64,000 bases of DNA, from NCBI GenBank assembly GCA_021521415.1, contig JAIQDT010002049.1, forward strand, positions 186,001 to 250,000, read 5' to 3'. A program made the position numbers and the translations under genes. The notes under the pieces are model-generated. The model did not search any database. It was given only the letters and a program-made list of their open reading frames with translations, and was not told the DNA's origin. This stretch comes from Bidens hawaiensis (Eukaryota > Streptophyta > Magnoliopsida > Asterales > Asteraceae). Positions 46,352 to 56,796 of this stretch are shown in pieces. Numbering within the stretch: position 1 is the stretch's first letter; each line of letters starts with the position of its first letter.

Positions 46352-49300
46352 TAGGGTCTGCCTGGAAGGCTTGTCAACAGTATTTGGTACTTGGACAGTG
46401 GTTGTACCCGACATATGACAGGAGATGAGTTCTTGTTGTTTGATATTAAACCATTCGATGGTGGACATGTTTCCTTTGCTAGTGACATAGGAAGAGAAAT
46501 CACGAAACAAGGCAAGGTCTCAAATGGCACATTGACCTTCGACGAAGTCAATCTTGTGGAACAACTCAACCACAACTTACTCAGTGTCTCTCACATCTGC
46601 GATAAGAAATTTTCAACTCTTTTCACTGAAAATGAATTTCTTATTCTTAAACCAGGCTTTAAAGTCCCTGAAGAGTGGATTATGTTGCGTACTCCAAGGC
46701 ATAATGACGCTTATATTCTGGACATGAGAAGCAATTATTCCATGCGGACTGCTTCTTATTTGATGTCCAAGGCCTCGGAGAATGACTCATCCTTATGGCA
46801 TCGTCGTCTAGGGCATGTCAACTTTAAGAACTTGAATAAGTTGGTTAAAGGTGACCATGTGAGGGGCTTGCCTGTAAAATCTTTTCATTGTGCTGAAAAA
46901 TGTTTATCTTGCTCTAAATGCAAACAGCACAAACTTCCTCACCGCCCTAAGACTGTCAATTCCATAAACTCCACTCTTCAACTGTTGCATATGGATCTTT
47001 TTGGTCCTGTTCAACCAATGGCAATAGGTCGAAAAGCCTATTTTCTGGTTATTACTGATGATTACTCGCGCTTCAATTGGAATTTTCTGCTAGAACACAA
47101 GGATGAGACATCTCAGTTTCTTATCAGATTTATTGTGTTGGTTGAGAATCAGATGGAAAAAAGCGTCAAGTGCATTAGAAGTGAAAATGGGACAGAATTC
47201 TGCAACAAAGTAATCAACGAATTCTGTCACAACAAGGGGATTCTTCATCAATTCAGTGCATCCTACACTCCTGAACAAAATGGGGTGGCTGAACGACGAA
47301 ATCGTACACTGGTTGAAGCCGCAAGAACCATGCTGTCATACTCCAAACTTCCTTTATTCTTCTAGGGGAGAAGCTATTAATACTGCTTGCTACACTCAGA
47401 ATTGTGTATTGCTGAACAAAAGACTGAATAAGACACCTTATGAAGTCTTTTATGGAAACAAGCCAAGGGTTAATTTCTTCAAGACATTCGGATGTCCTTG
47501 CACAGTGCTTCAGTCAAATGTTGCTACAACTTCAAAGTTTGCTGAAAAGCTGGATGAGTGCTATTTTGTTGGTTATGCCGCTGACAAAAGTTCTTATCGT
47601 GTGTTCAACAAAAAATCCCAACTGATTTTGGAGTCCTACAACATTGATTGGCAAGAACTGAACCCTACCGATGCACACAACGGTCCTGATTGGATGTTTG
47701 ATTGTGAAGGCTTGTTCAGGCAGTTTCGAGGAATGTATGTACCACCTTCTGCACCAGTGATGTCTCCTGTTGTTTCTGCACCAACTCCGACAAATGTTGA
47801 TCAGTCAATCTTGATGCACACCGTTGTGAAAGGTCTGACAGATATTCAGATTGCTGCACCTGCACCTGCACCTGCACTTAATGCTCCACACGTGGCTAAT
47901 CAACCAGTCCCGGTAGTCAATATGCAAATATCTGCAGACTCTACTGAAATACCCACTGTCGAAGACACAAATGATTCAGACACCAACTCATTTATGTCAG
48001 CTGACAAAGTGGAAAACGACCAGACCAATCAAACGGCGGATCAACAAACCCACCAAATGGAAACTTCACCAGCTGATGATCCAAGTATAGTTGAATCAAT
48101 TCCTACACCTTCCTCTAAAGAAGACATTCATGGATCTGCTGAGGAAACTATTTAAGAGAATGTGCAGAATGACACCGTTCCTATTGGAACTTCTCGCAGC
48201 ACTGACTCATCGGCGGTTCCTGCAATCATCGTAACTTTCTACGACAACCTATGGGAAGGCGCCATCGCTCAGGAACATTTGGTTGATCAAGAAGAAGGTG
48301 CAAGTGATCCCCAACCAAATGCTGCTATCGATGTGACCGCAGTCTTTCATCCCATAGAGAGCTTTACCATTGAGCTTGAGGCAACACCAGTCGAGAGTGT
48401 CGAACAAATTCCACAGTTACCAATCCATCGCCGACATCCGACTGAGAACATCGTTGGAGATCCGTTCGCTGGCATCCAAACACGCAGCACCTCTGGTAAC
48501 ATTAACAGATGTCTTTTTTCTTGTTTTATTTCACATGTAGAGCCCAAGGATTACAAAGTTGCTTTGAAAGAGAACTCTTGGGTTGAAGCAATGCAAGAAG
48601 AACTGTTACAGTTCAAGAAGCTTAACGTTTGGAGGCTAGTGAAGAAACCAAATCACAAGAAGCCAATCGGAACAAAATGGGTGTTCCGTAATAAGAAAGA
48701 TGACAAGGGAGTGATTATTAGAAATAAAGCCCGGTTAGTTGTGAAAGGTTTTTGGCAACGAGAAGGACTTGATTACGATGAAGTTTATGCACCGGTGGCA
48801 CCGGTGGCCAGATTGGAAGCAATTCGTATCTTTTTGGCCTACGCCTCGTACATGAATTTCAAAGTATATCAGATGGATGTGAAGACTGCTTTCTTGTACG
48901 GGAAAGTAAAAGAAGAAATTTATGTTAGCCAACCACCAGGTTTTGAAGACCCAAATTATCCTGACCACGTTTACCGACTTGACAAAGCACTTTATGGTCT
49001 TCACCAAGCTCCTCGTGCTTGGTATGCCACACTGGCTGATCATTTAGTAAAGAATGGATACAAGAGAGGCATTGTTGATCAAACTATCTTTATCAAGAAA
49101 GTGAAGGATGATTTGATTCTCGTTCAAGTGTATGTTGACGACATTATCTTCGGGTCCACGAATGAGACTCTGTGCAAGGATTTTTCTGAGATCATGCAGA
49201 AGCGATTTGAAATGAGTTCCTTAGGGGAGATGACTTTCTTCCTGGGCTTACAAGTTGAGCAAAAGAAGGACGGGACTTTAATTCACCAAGAAAAGTACGT

Positions 49301-50075
49301 TCATGACATTGTTGAGAAATTTGGATTCAAGGACTCAACAGCTTTCATGACACCAATCGCTACACGTCCTGTTCTCGCTCCTGATCCATCAGGAAAACCA
49401 GTCGATCAACACCTTTATAGGTCAATGATCGGTTCCTTGATGTATCTCACTGCAAGCAGACCGGACATCATGTTCCATGTTTGTCAGTGTGCCAGATATC
49501 AGTCTGACCCAAGAGAATCCCACATGACTGCTGTCAAGCGTATCTTCAGATACTTGAAAGGGAGACCACGTTTGGGTCTTTGGTATCCAAAAGATTCTCC
49601 CTTGGAACTTCATGCTTACACCGACAGTGATTATGGAGGATGCAACTTGGACAGAAAGTCTACATCTGGTGGATGCCAATTCCTAGGAGATCGGTTGATC
49701 TCATGGCAGTGCAAGAAACAAGTCACTATGTCTACATCCACAGCCGAAGCCGAATACATCGCTGCATCCAGCTGCTGCTCTTAAGTGATATGGATCCAGC
49801 ATCAGCTGCTGGATTACGGTTTGAATTTCTATGGATCAACGATCAAATGTGATAATGAGGCGGCCGTTGCTATTGTCAAAAACCCGGTCCAGCACTCAAA
49901 GACTAAGCACATTGACATCCGGATACATTTTATTCGTGATTGTTATGATCGCAAGCTTGTCGACATAAAACGGGTCCATACTGATTTTAACTTTGCAGAT
50001 CTCTTTACAAAAGCTTTCAGTCGTGCCCGATTTTTGTTTCTCATTGAGTCATTGGGCATGATTTCCTTTCAGTAA
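46352..50075 (+). pseudogene. pol of Copia-2 (protease-integrase-RT-RNase H, broken)
   Basis: Protease WYLDSGCTRHMTGD (about 46385-46426); integrase zinc region LWHRRLGHVNFKN and CLSCSKCKQHK; core with RSENGTEF, where the catalytic Asp is Glu (47183-47185), and PEQNGVAERRN. A one-base gain at about 47365 (TGGGG read as TAGGGG) stops the first frame; coding resumes in the frame of 47256-48155, has TAA at 48153, continues from 48162 through RT (YVDDIIFGS) to TAA at 49782-49784 within RNase H (a CAA codon in Copia-1), and ends at 50075. A 9-base tandem duplication at 48789-48806 adds three residues within the RT motif VYAPV. Order and motifs place it with Copia-1. Confidence 0.88.
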
Positions 50076-51708
50076 ATTTTATCATTTATCTTTTAATTTA
50101 AAACTGTAAATATTTTTCAAATATGTCACAATTTTAGAGGGAGAAAATGAGTTAAGTTTAACTCACCAAAAAGATTTTCAATTCATCTTAAGAAAAGCAA
50201 AAACAAATCATTTGATTTACCAAAAAGATTTTATATTACTTTTAAGAAAATCTAAAAGGAATTGCCTCGTTTAGAGGGAGTCGGATAATTAAAATTTTCA
50301 AATTTTGAGAAATTGATCCGACCATTGGAAAATGATAGTACGTTGGTATGTAATGATTCTAGCGCGTTAAAAGGCTAGAACAAAAGACTACAAGATCATT
50401 CATAGATGTGTAGGTAGGCTTGACAAACAAGTAAGTGTCGGGTGATATAAACTTAAACTAATACTAGTGGATATACAATTATGAAGCGGTTGCATGTTCC
50501 GTAAAGTCATATTCATGAAGGCAAAAATATAACTATACATGTCATACCCAAGCCTCTCTTTACCTGATCACAGTTGTCTTATGAAAGTCAGTGTCAATTT
50601 TAATTTTCATTGAGTCAAGAAAATAGTCAAGTAAAAAGTCAAGAAAAGCAAGAAAAAGAAAACAAAAGAATCAGAAAACAAAAGAATCAGAAAACAAAAG
50701 AAAAGAAGTCAGAAAAAGAGTCAGTTCTAGGAATTTTAACCTCTGCTTTATTTCTTCATTTATTTTCGACTCAAGCCTTGGACTTTCTACGTTTGTAGTC
50801 ATACAAGATCTGATTGTTAAGGCCCTGAGTCTTCTGCTTTGTTTTATTTTCTTTCTTTTGTTCAAGCCTTGGACTTTCTCTGCGCGATAATATGGTATTA
50901 TCCGACCTGAACTTCTGACTTATTTTAATCTTTCTAGATCGAGTCAAGTGTGCAAAGCACAAAGTGTCATGTGTAAAGTGTACAGTAAGTCAGTCTGTCA
51001 ATAAGAGTACTGTGATCAACTAAGAAAGGTCTAAGTCAAGTTGAGGTGATATGTTAACACAAAGTAGGCCTGAGATATGATGGAATCAGTGACATGTCTG
51101 TTTAAGTGGGGACCACATAAGCATCGTGCCTAATTGTACTTTAAACGTATCATTTCTGGCATCAAAACACATGTCTGTTTAAGTGGGGACAATATCTACA
51201 GTCAATGATGAACTTGTGTCACAATAATTTCAAAATGGTAATGCGATCTAGGGCTTTGCAAATCAATATGATTCCATATCGTGATCGTTCTTTGTAAATT
51301 AACCAATGAAAATACTATGAAAATTAATTTAATATTATTGTTTTTAACTTTAAAATGTCTTAAATTCTCTGTTTTATTTTGTAAAATATTAAGTATCTGC
51401 ATAGTTTAATATCTTAAACTTTATTTTTATCTTTATTTTATCTTTAAATTTTAAATTTTAGTTTTGTTTTTGTTTTTAGTTCGGTGTCTTCTTTTATTTC
51501 GTTTTATTTTGACAAAAGAGATCATTCGTGCAAATGTTAACGCTTATGGACCAACAAAAGAAAATATTATAAACAATCAAGTGCTCGGATTCGGCGGGTA
51601 AATGTTTTTCGGGTTTGAAAATGCTAATTATTTTAAAGACCGAGGACTAAGAGTGTATTTTCGGTGAATACTTACGATGTTTTGACCTTATCGCGAGATA
51701 GGCTGACC
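50076..51708 (+). other. Pol-to-env-gene spacer of Copia-2, first part
   Basis: Non-coding. It holds the PPT-like motif TAGAGGGAGAAAATG (50137-50151), a second one (TAGAGGGAGTCGG, 50273-50285), an A-rich repeat of an AAAACAAAAGAATCAG unit (about 50660-50702), two 'CTTGGACTTTCT' repeats (50776 and 50868) and two copies of CATGTCTGTTTAAGTGGGGAC (about 51093 and 51169). The part from about 50600 to 52100 has no counterpart in Copia-1. Confidence 0.7.
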
Positions 51709-51720
51709 CTATATATAAGG
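51709..51720 (+). promoter_or_regulatory. Candidate internal TATA box for the env-position gene
   Basis: CTATATATAAGG, followed by a pyrimidine-rich leader (CTCTCTTCTCTCTC near 51768-51781) and an ATG 142 bases from the box start. This is the normal spacing of a plant core promoter. It is inferred from sequence only. Confidence 0.55.
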
Positions 51721-51850
51721 GAAACCTAAAATATCTTTCACTATTCACCAAACACTTTTAAGTTTTACTCTCTTCTCTCTCAAATCTTCAAACTCTCAAA
51801 CCCAGATCTTCTTCCACTTTTCAAATAATCCGGCCCTCATAATCACAATC

Positions 51851-51880
51851 ATGCCGTTGAATCCAGAATATCCACCTCCG
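51851..51880 (+). CDS. Candidate first exon of the env-position gene (Copia-2)
   Basis: ATG followed by ten open codons (MPLNPEYPPP) and a donor-like GTATAG at 51881-51886. Read without splicing the frame stops one codon later. The phase at the donor (0) matches the frame of the exon that begins after the acceptor at 52763, so joining the two keeps the downstream frame open. A has the -3 position of the start. No transcript evidence is available; a chance match is possible. Confidence 0.45.
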
Positions 51881-52763
51881 GTATAGCCTTACAACATCAT
51901 AAATCTTTCATCTTCTCGTCTCTGGGTTCCTCAAGATCGAGGTGACGGTTCTTATGAACCGTCGGCTGGATCTTTGAACAGATATTCATAATTGGGGATT
52001 CATATTATGTTCAATATCTGATCTTAAAGACTTTAGATCTCGATTATCATCTTTATTAATTTTTAGGTTTGTTGTAAAGTTTGTAGATCTAGGTTCATTC
52101 ACAGATTCTATAAGTTCAAATTGACCGGGCAAACAAAAGGGTTTCATGTTCAAAATTCCCAGAACCCTAATTCAGTTTTGGGCGACTCTAAAAAAAAAAA
52201 AAGGAATCACACAAAGCTGCTAAGGAAATTTTTCGCTTAAGAAAGTTTCGCTTTGCTTGAACATGCGAAGCAAATGGTTTCTGTTTCGCTTCGCTTGAAC
52301 ATGCGAAGCGAAATGATTTTTATTTCATTGTTTCGCTTCGCTTGAACATGCGAAGCGAAATAGGTTTCTGTTTCGCTTCACTTGAACATTCGAAGCGAAA
52401 TGATTTCAGTTTCGCTTCGCTTAAACATGCGAAGCGAAATAGGTTTCATGAGAAAAAGTTGCACTTAGAAATTTTTTTTGGACTTGAGCCACTGGTCTGT
52501 CCTTAAACTAAAGACTGTTTTTGAAAATATAAACTGTTTGGACTTATGGACTGTCATAGACTTGATCTTTGTACATTATAAACTAATTAACTTATAGATG
52601 GACTAAAATTAACTTATTAACTTATTAAATCTAAAATGTACATAATGATAGTATTAAATCTAATTTATCTAATATGTAAATACTTAATGTCTATGTACAT
52701 ATCTTGTTTGTTTTGTTTTGTCTTAAATGATGATTCTCATGATCTCTTGACTTTTAATTTCAG
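51881..52763 (+). other. Candidate 883-nt intron containing the hairpin array
   Basis: Starts GTATAG, ends TTTTAATTTCAG. It is AT-rich (T-rich before the acceptor) and carries the five hairpins at 52246-52439. The acceptor and the last 324 bases are conserved in spacing in Copia-1 (26213-26536). Confidence 0.45.
52246..52439 (+). repeat. Five tandem hairpins (GCGAAGCGAAA family), Copia-2
   Basis: Five inverted repeats at about 52246-52274, 52283-52313, 52331-52360, 52371-52400 and 52410-52439. Arms are TTTCGCTTCGC and GCGAAGCGAAA; the loop is TTGAACAT in most. Spacing is about 40-48 bases. Single changes in arms occur (TTTGC, TTCAC, CATTCG). Confidence 0.92.
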
Positions 52764-55700
52764 GGTCATTACAACTTCTGTGTTCTCGAGTTGCCTAAGG
52801 CAAAGGCTGATAAGGTGTTCACTCCTATGGTCAAGGGGCTCAGGCAATCACCCCTTGCCTATGCTATCACTGCAAATCCAACCATTTACTACAAGTGGGT
52901 TTTAGATTTCTGGGCATTCGCCAGGATTGCTGACGATTCTCTGTCCTTCACAACAACGGTTGCAAGAAAGGAATTAACCATCAAAGAAGCAGATATTTGA
53001 AGAGTATTAAAGATTGCTGACCAGCCGGATTACAAATATGATAGAGGAAACAAAAAGAAGCTGGAAGGTTTCGTTGCTCAGATGGGGTACGACACGGAAT
53101 GGAAGAGCTTAGAGAAGAGTCATCTGTCACCAAACTGGAGATTTCTCTTCCACATTATCACTCATTGTTTCATAGACATTCGAGGTGGTTTTGATAGCAT
53201 GAGTACGGACTGGGTTCGTATTATGTCCGCATTGACCAACAAAGAGAAGTTCAATTACTCAAGACGGATATTTTTGTGCATGCTTGCGAACATCAAGAGC
53301 GGGGCTACATGGTTGATGTACCCGAGATTTGTGCAGCTGTTGTTAGATGATATGATTCCAGATGTTCAAAGGCCGGGATTCAAGAAGGCAAAAAACAAGA
53401 AGTCACACCCCGAGCCATTTCATGTACACGAGATCAAGGTGTCAGTTTTTGGTGTGTTGTTGAGCACCAAGGGCAGAGGTCATCAGTATACGGGACCATG
53501 ACCTGGGCCCAAGTTTGGTTTATTTGAAGAGACAGAGCCTGCTGGGGAAGAGGCGTCTGGTGAAGGTGAAGGTGATGAAGAACCCGTAGTTGAAGGTGAA
53601 CAAGATTTATCAGATGAGCCGGCCGAGGATCGAACAAAGGCCAAGCATGATTTGAAGAGGAAAGTGGCTGAAAAGGGCAAATTGATAGAACTTGAGGAGG
53701 AGGAAGAAGACCAGCCGCCCCTGAAGCGCTTGAGGAGACTTGGAGACTCCCAGATGTCAACCAAGTCTCATGTCAAGTCTCCCTCACAAGACAAGCCCTC
53801 CGACCAACTAAAAATAACCAAAGAAGCCCTGGCCCAAGCCCTCAAAACCCTAGATGTAACTAAAATACAAATCCCTGCCTACAAGCCACCAAAAACTAGA
53901 AAGAAAACCAAAGCCAAGAAAACCAAGACCCTACTTCATGACTCACCTGAACCCTCACCAACAGACCAACCAATTTCAACATTCCTACCCCAAATACCTT
54001 CCTTACCACACTCACCACCACAACAACAACCCCAACCCGAACCAACTCAAGCCTCAACACCACCTACACAACCAACCTCATCCATATTCACTTCATCAGT
54101 CTTTAGCTTCCCAATACAAACAACAAGCCTATGGAGCAAAACCATCCTTACTTCCCTAACCCAAACCGTCACACCATCTACAATAAAACCAACTCCACCC
54201 ACCACTATAACTCCACCAATCCTTACTCAAGCCATCACCTTACCTTTGCCAACAACCTCACCACCCATAACAATCACCACCCCACCATCCACCATTATCT
54301 CACCCAAACCCATCTCCCGAGGGATGTCTTCGTCACCTCCAGTGTACGTTGATCCTATCCCCAATAGGATCGTCGCAATGGAGGAATCAAATGCTAAAAG
54401 GGCGGAAAGAGAAATCGTGCTCCTCAAGTTCATCAAGGAGATGAATCAGAAGGCGTTGAAGGATGAGGCAGAAAAGGTGGCCCTGAGGGATAGGATAAGG
54501 GTGTTGGAAGAGCAGAAGGAGGCAAGTGACGCTCTTGCCGAAAATCAAAGATTGTTGACAAACACCTTCCACACCCGAATCCAGAATCTACAAACGTTGA
54601 TGAATCATGAGGCCTCTGAGAACGCTAATCTGAGAGCAGATCACACTAGATTTGGAGATAGACTGGCTACACTTGAAAGAGACTTACCAAGTGCTAGTGC
54701 TCTCAGATCAAGCGTAAACAAGAAGATTGAAGATGCTACGAGAAGGTGGGATGTTGAAAAGGAAGCTACAAACTCAAGAATTGCTAATTTGGAAAATCAA
54801 CTTGCTTCCTCCACCTCTCTCGATATGCTCAGAGCAGAAATGGAGGCCATAAAAGAAAGGATCAAGGAACAAGACCCCGTCTGAATGAGCTACAACTCAA
54901 GACTAATGAAGATATGGTGAGCAAGTACCATGCGGCCTCAGTCCTCATGGGCATTCAAGAAGACGAATTTCATGGTCTGGAGGATAGGCTTGACGCTGTT
55001 TTTGGAACTTGGAGAAGGTCTGGTGAGACTTCTCAAGTTGGTGGTTCACAACCTGCCGCAGGTCCTTCTGTGACAGTGCGAGGCGTACAGGCTATAGTGT
55101 CTGAAGGAGAGGCGACTGTTGGTTGGTTAGTACAACAGGGCGGCCAATCTAGCGGTGTTGGTGGTGGTTATGATGGTGATGAAGATGATGATGATGAAGA
55201 AGATGACGGCGATGATGAAGTTCATGACAGCTTTGATAATGATGATGATGGTGACGGTGACAACGGAGGTGGTGGAGATGGAGGGGCTGGGGCGGCAGGA
55301 GGTAGAGGTGGAGATAATACTCAATCACCTCCACACTCTCAACACGATGCTCAAGACCCTGCTAACCCCGGTTCAGCCAGCAAAGTCAGAGAGGATGACT
55401 CACTACTTGACAGCTTGTATAAAGATATCATCTCTCCGGCTGACAATACAGGTGTGATCGATGATTTTATTAATGCAGGTATGAGCTTTGAGGAATTCAT
55501 CGAGGGAACGGGAACGGAGGAGGAAGTTAATGAATAAGACGATGACATTAACTACTCGCCAAATCCGGATACTCCTCCTGCTCAAGCTTCAGAGGCTCCT
55601 GCAACCGATCCTGTCATTGACCATCCGCTAAAGAAGAAGCGAAAGACGCACATTGTCTCAAGCCGTGCATCTGCCCACGTGCTCAACTATCCGTATCATG

Positions 55701-56356
55701 ACGACTTGCTGATCGTATATGAAAGGTATGATCAGTGGAATAGCGTTTGGGCCATCAAACGTTACAGTGGGGACCTCATCTATCTCAGTCATCACGAGCT
55801 GAGGACTCTACCTGAGCTTGATCTGAACTATCTAAAGAATGCTCTAGGTTATGGTGCTGCTGGAAGTACGCTGGAAAGTTGGGTCCCGACTTATCTACAG
55901 CGTCAATCGAGAGTCAACTACAAGGACTTCGAGCCGAATAAGGGTCGCAAGTACAAGAACCCAAGAGAAATAAACCCAGCTACTGGAGAACCTCGCACGA
56001 TGTGGAGATACAAGGCGCCGAAAGAATGTCACGAGATTTATCATGGCGAGCCTTATCTTCCCAACACTCTCCGAGATTTCATTGATTGGGAGTTCGACAA
56101 CACAACCGGCAAGGCCGTCATTCACTGCCATGATATGCACGAGATCAGGGTGTTTCACGAGCATGAGCTTATGGGACTACACATTGAAGATGTGAAGAAG
56201 CTCTACAACAAGCCGCTGGGAACCGTCGAGGATTTGGGACGTCAGAATACCGACCGGATAGTGGAAGCCTTCAACAAGTTCATGCGTAGACTTGTTGAAC
56301 TTCCACTAACCAGGGACGAATGTCTGGTATACGACACCGACGGGTTCCAATACTAA
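52764..56356 (+). pseudogene. Env-position gene of Copia-2 (three stops, one frameshift)
   Basis: About 1195 codons. Residues 1-240: N-terminal domain with YYKWVLDFWAFA, FLFHIITHCFIDIRGGFD, FNYSRRIFLCML and MYPRFVQLLLDD. Residues about 250-310: acidic linker and basic RKVAEKGK. About 365-400: KTRKKTKAKKTKTLLHD, a likely nuclear signal. About 400-530: Pro/Thr/Gln-rich. About 530-750: coiled coil (AEREIVLLKFIKEMNQKAL...). About 800-860: D/E-rich, then Gly-rich. About 950-1195: C-terminal globular domain with WAIKRYSGDLIYLSHHEL and VFHEHELMGLHIEDVKKLY. Stops: TGA at 52998, TGA at 53499, TAA at 55535; one-base gain near 54876. No signal peptide or membrane helix seen. Function unknown; a nuclear or structural role fits better than an envelope. 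Confidence 0.8.
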
Positions 56357-56371
56357 AGACTAGAGGGAGAT
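56357..56371 (+). promoter_or_regulatory. Polypurine tract of Copia-2
   Basis: AGACTAGAGGGAGAT directly after the stop of the downstream gene and before the 3' LTR. Confidence 0.88.
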
Positions 56372-56773
56372 TGTTAGGCCCCGTTTTGTATATTTAGTCT
56401 TTTGTATTGATTCAGTTAGGTATTTGGGCCGATAGGTCATTTTGTACGTAGTTGGGGCACGGTCCATTGTAAAGAAGCCCATTGGGCATTGGATGTATTT
56501 TGCTTCTCATGCATGCTTCCCTATAAATAGGAAGCATGCCATGAGAAGTAAAGTTGTTGATGATTCAATAGAAAACCTTTTGGCAAAAATTCTATCACTC
56601 TAACTTTTTCTCTTCTTATCTCTCGGCTCTCTCTCTCTCTCTCTCACTCACCTTTCCTTACCCGAAAATAAACTCAAGATCCGAGACCTCTTGGTTGCTT
56701 AGTGTGATTTCCGCTAGCACTAAGTTAGGTTGATCCAAAGACGTTGTTAGATCCATCCGAATAGGGACCTACA
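56372..56773 (+). repeat. 3' LTR of Copia-2
   Basis: 402 bp, TGTTAGGCCC...GGGACCTACA, TATA box CCCTATAAATAGG at about 56519-56531 inside an inverted repeat (56503-56549). It shows the undisturbed form of the Gypsy target (GGATGTATTTTGC). Confidence 0.92.
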
Positions 56774-56796
56774 TTAGTAATAAATAAAAAACTAAA

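Larger units (their letters stand above)
31669..56773 (+). mobile_element. Copia-2: full-length Sirevirus-like element with a Gypsy element nested in its 5' LTR
   Basis: Plus-strand element bounded by the perfect TSD TTAGT (31664-31668, 56774-56778). Without the nested element it is about 14.6 kb. Order as in Copia-1 but with a 2.7-kb spacer between pol and the downstream gene. Gag is intact over 1118 residues. Pol has one frameshift and two stops; the downstream gene has three stops and one frameshift. PBS carries one mismatch. Copia-1 and Copia-2 align along most of their coding length. Confidence 0.92.

Noticed and set aside
52246..52439. Regularly spaced repeats resembling a CRISPR array
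   Set aside because: Plant nuclear retrotransposon context, no cas genes; the repeats are palindromic throughout and the intervals are related sequence, not unique spacers.
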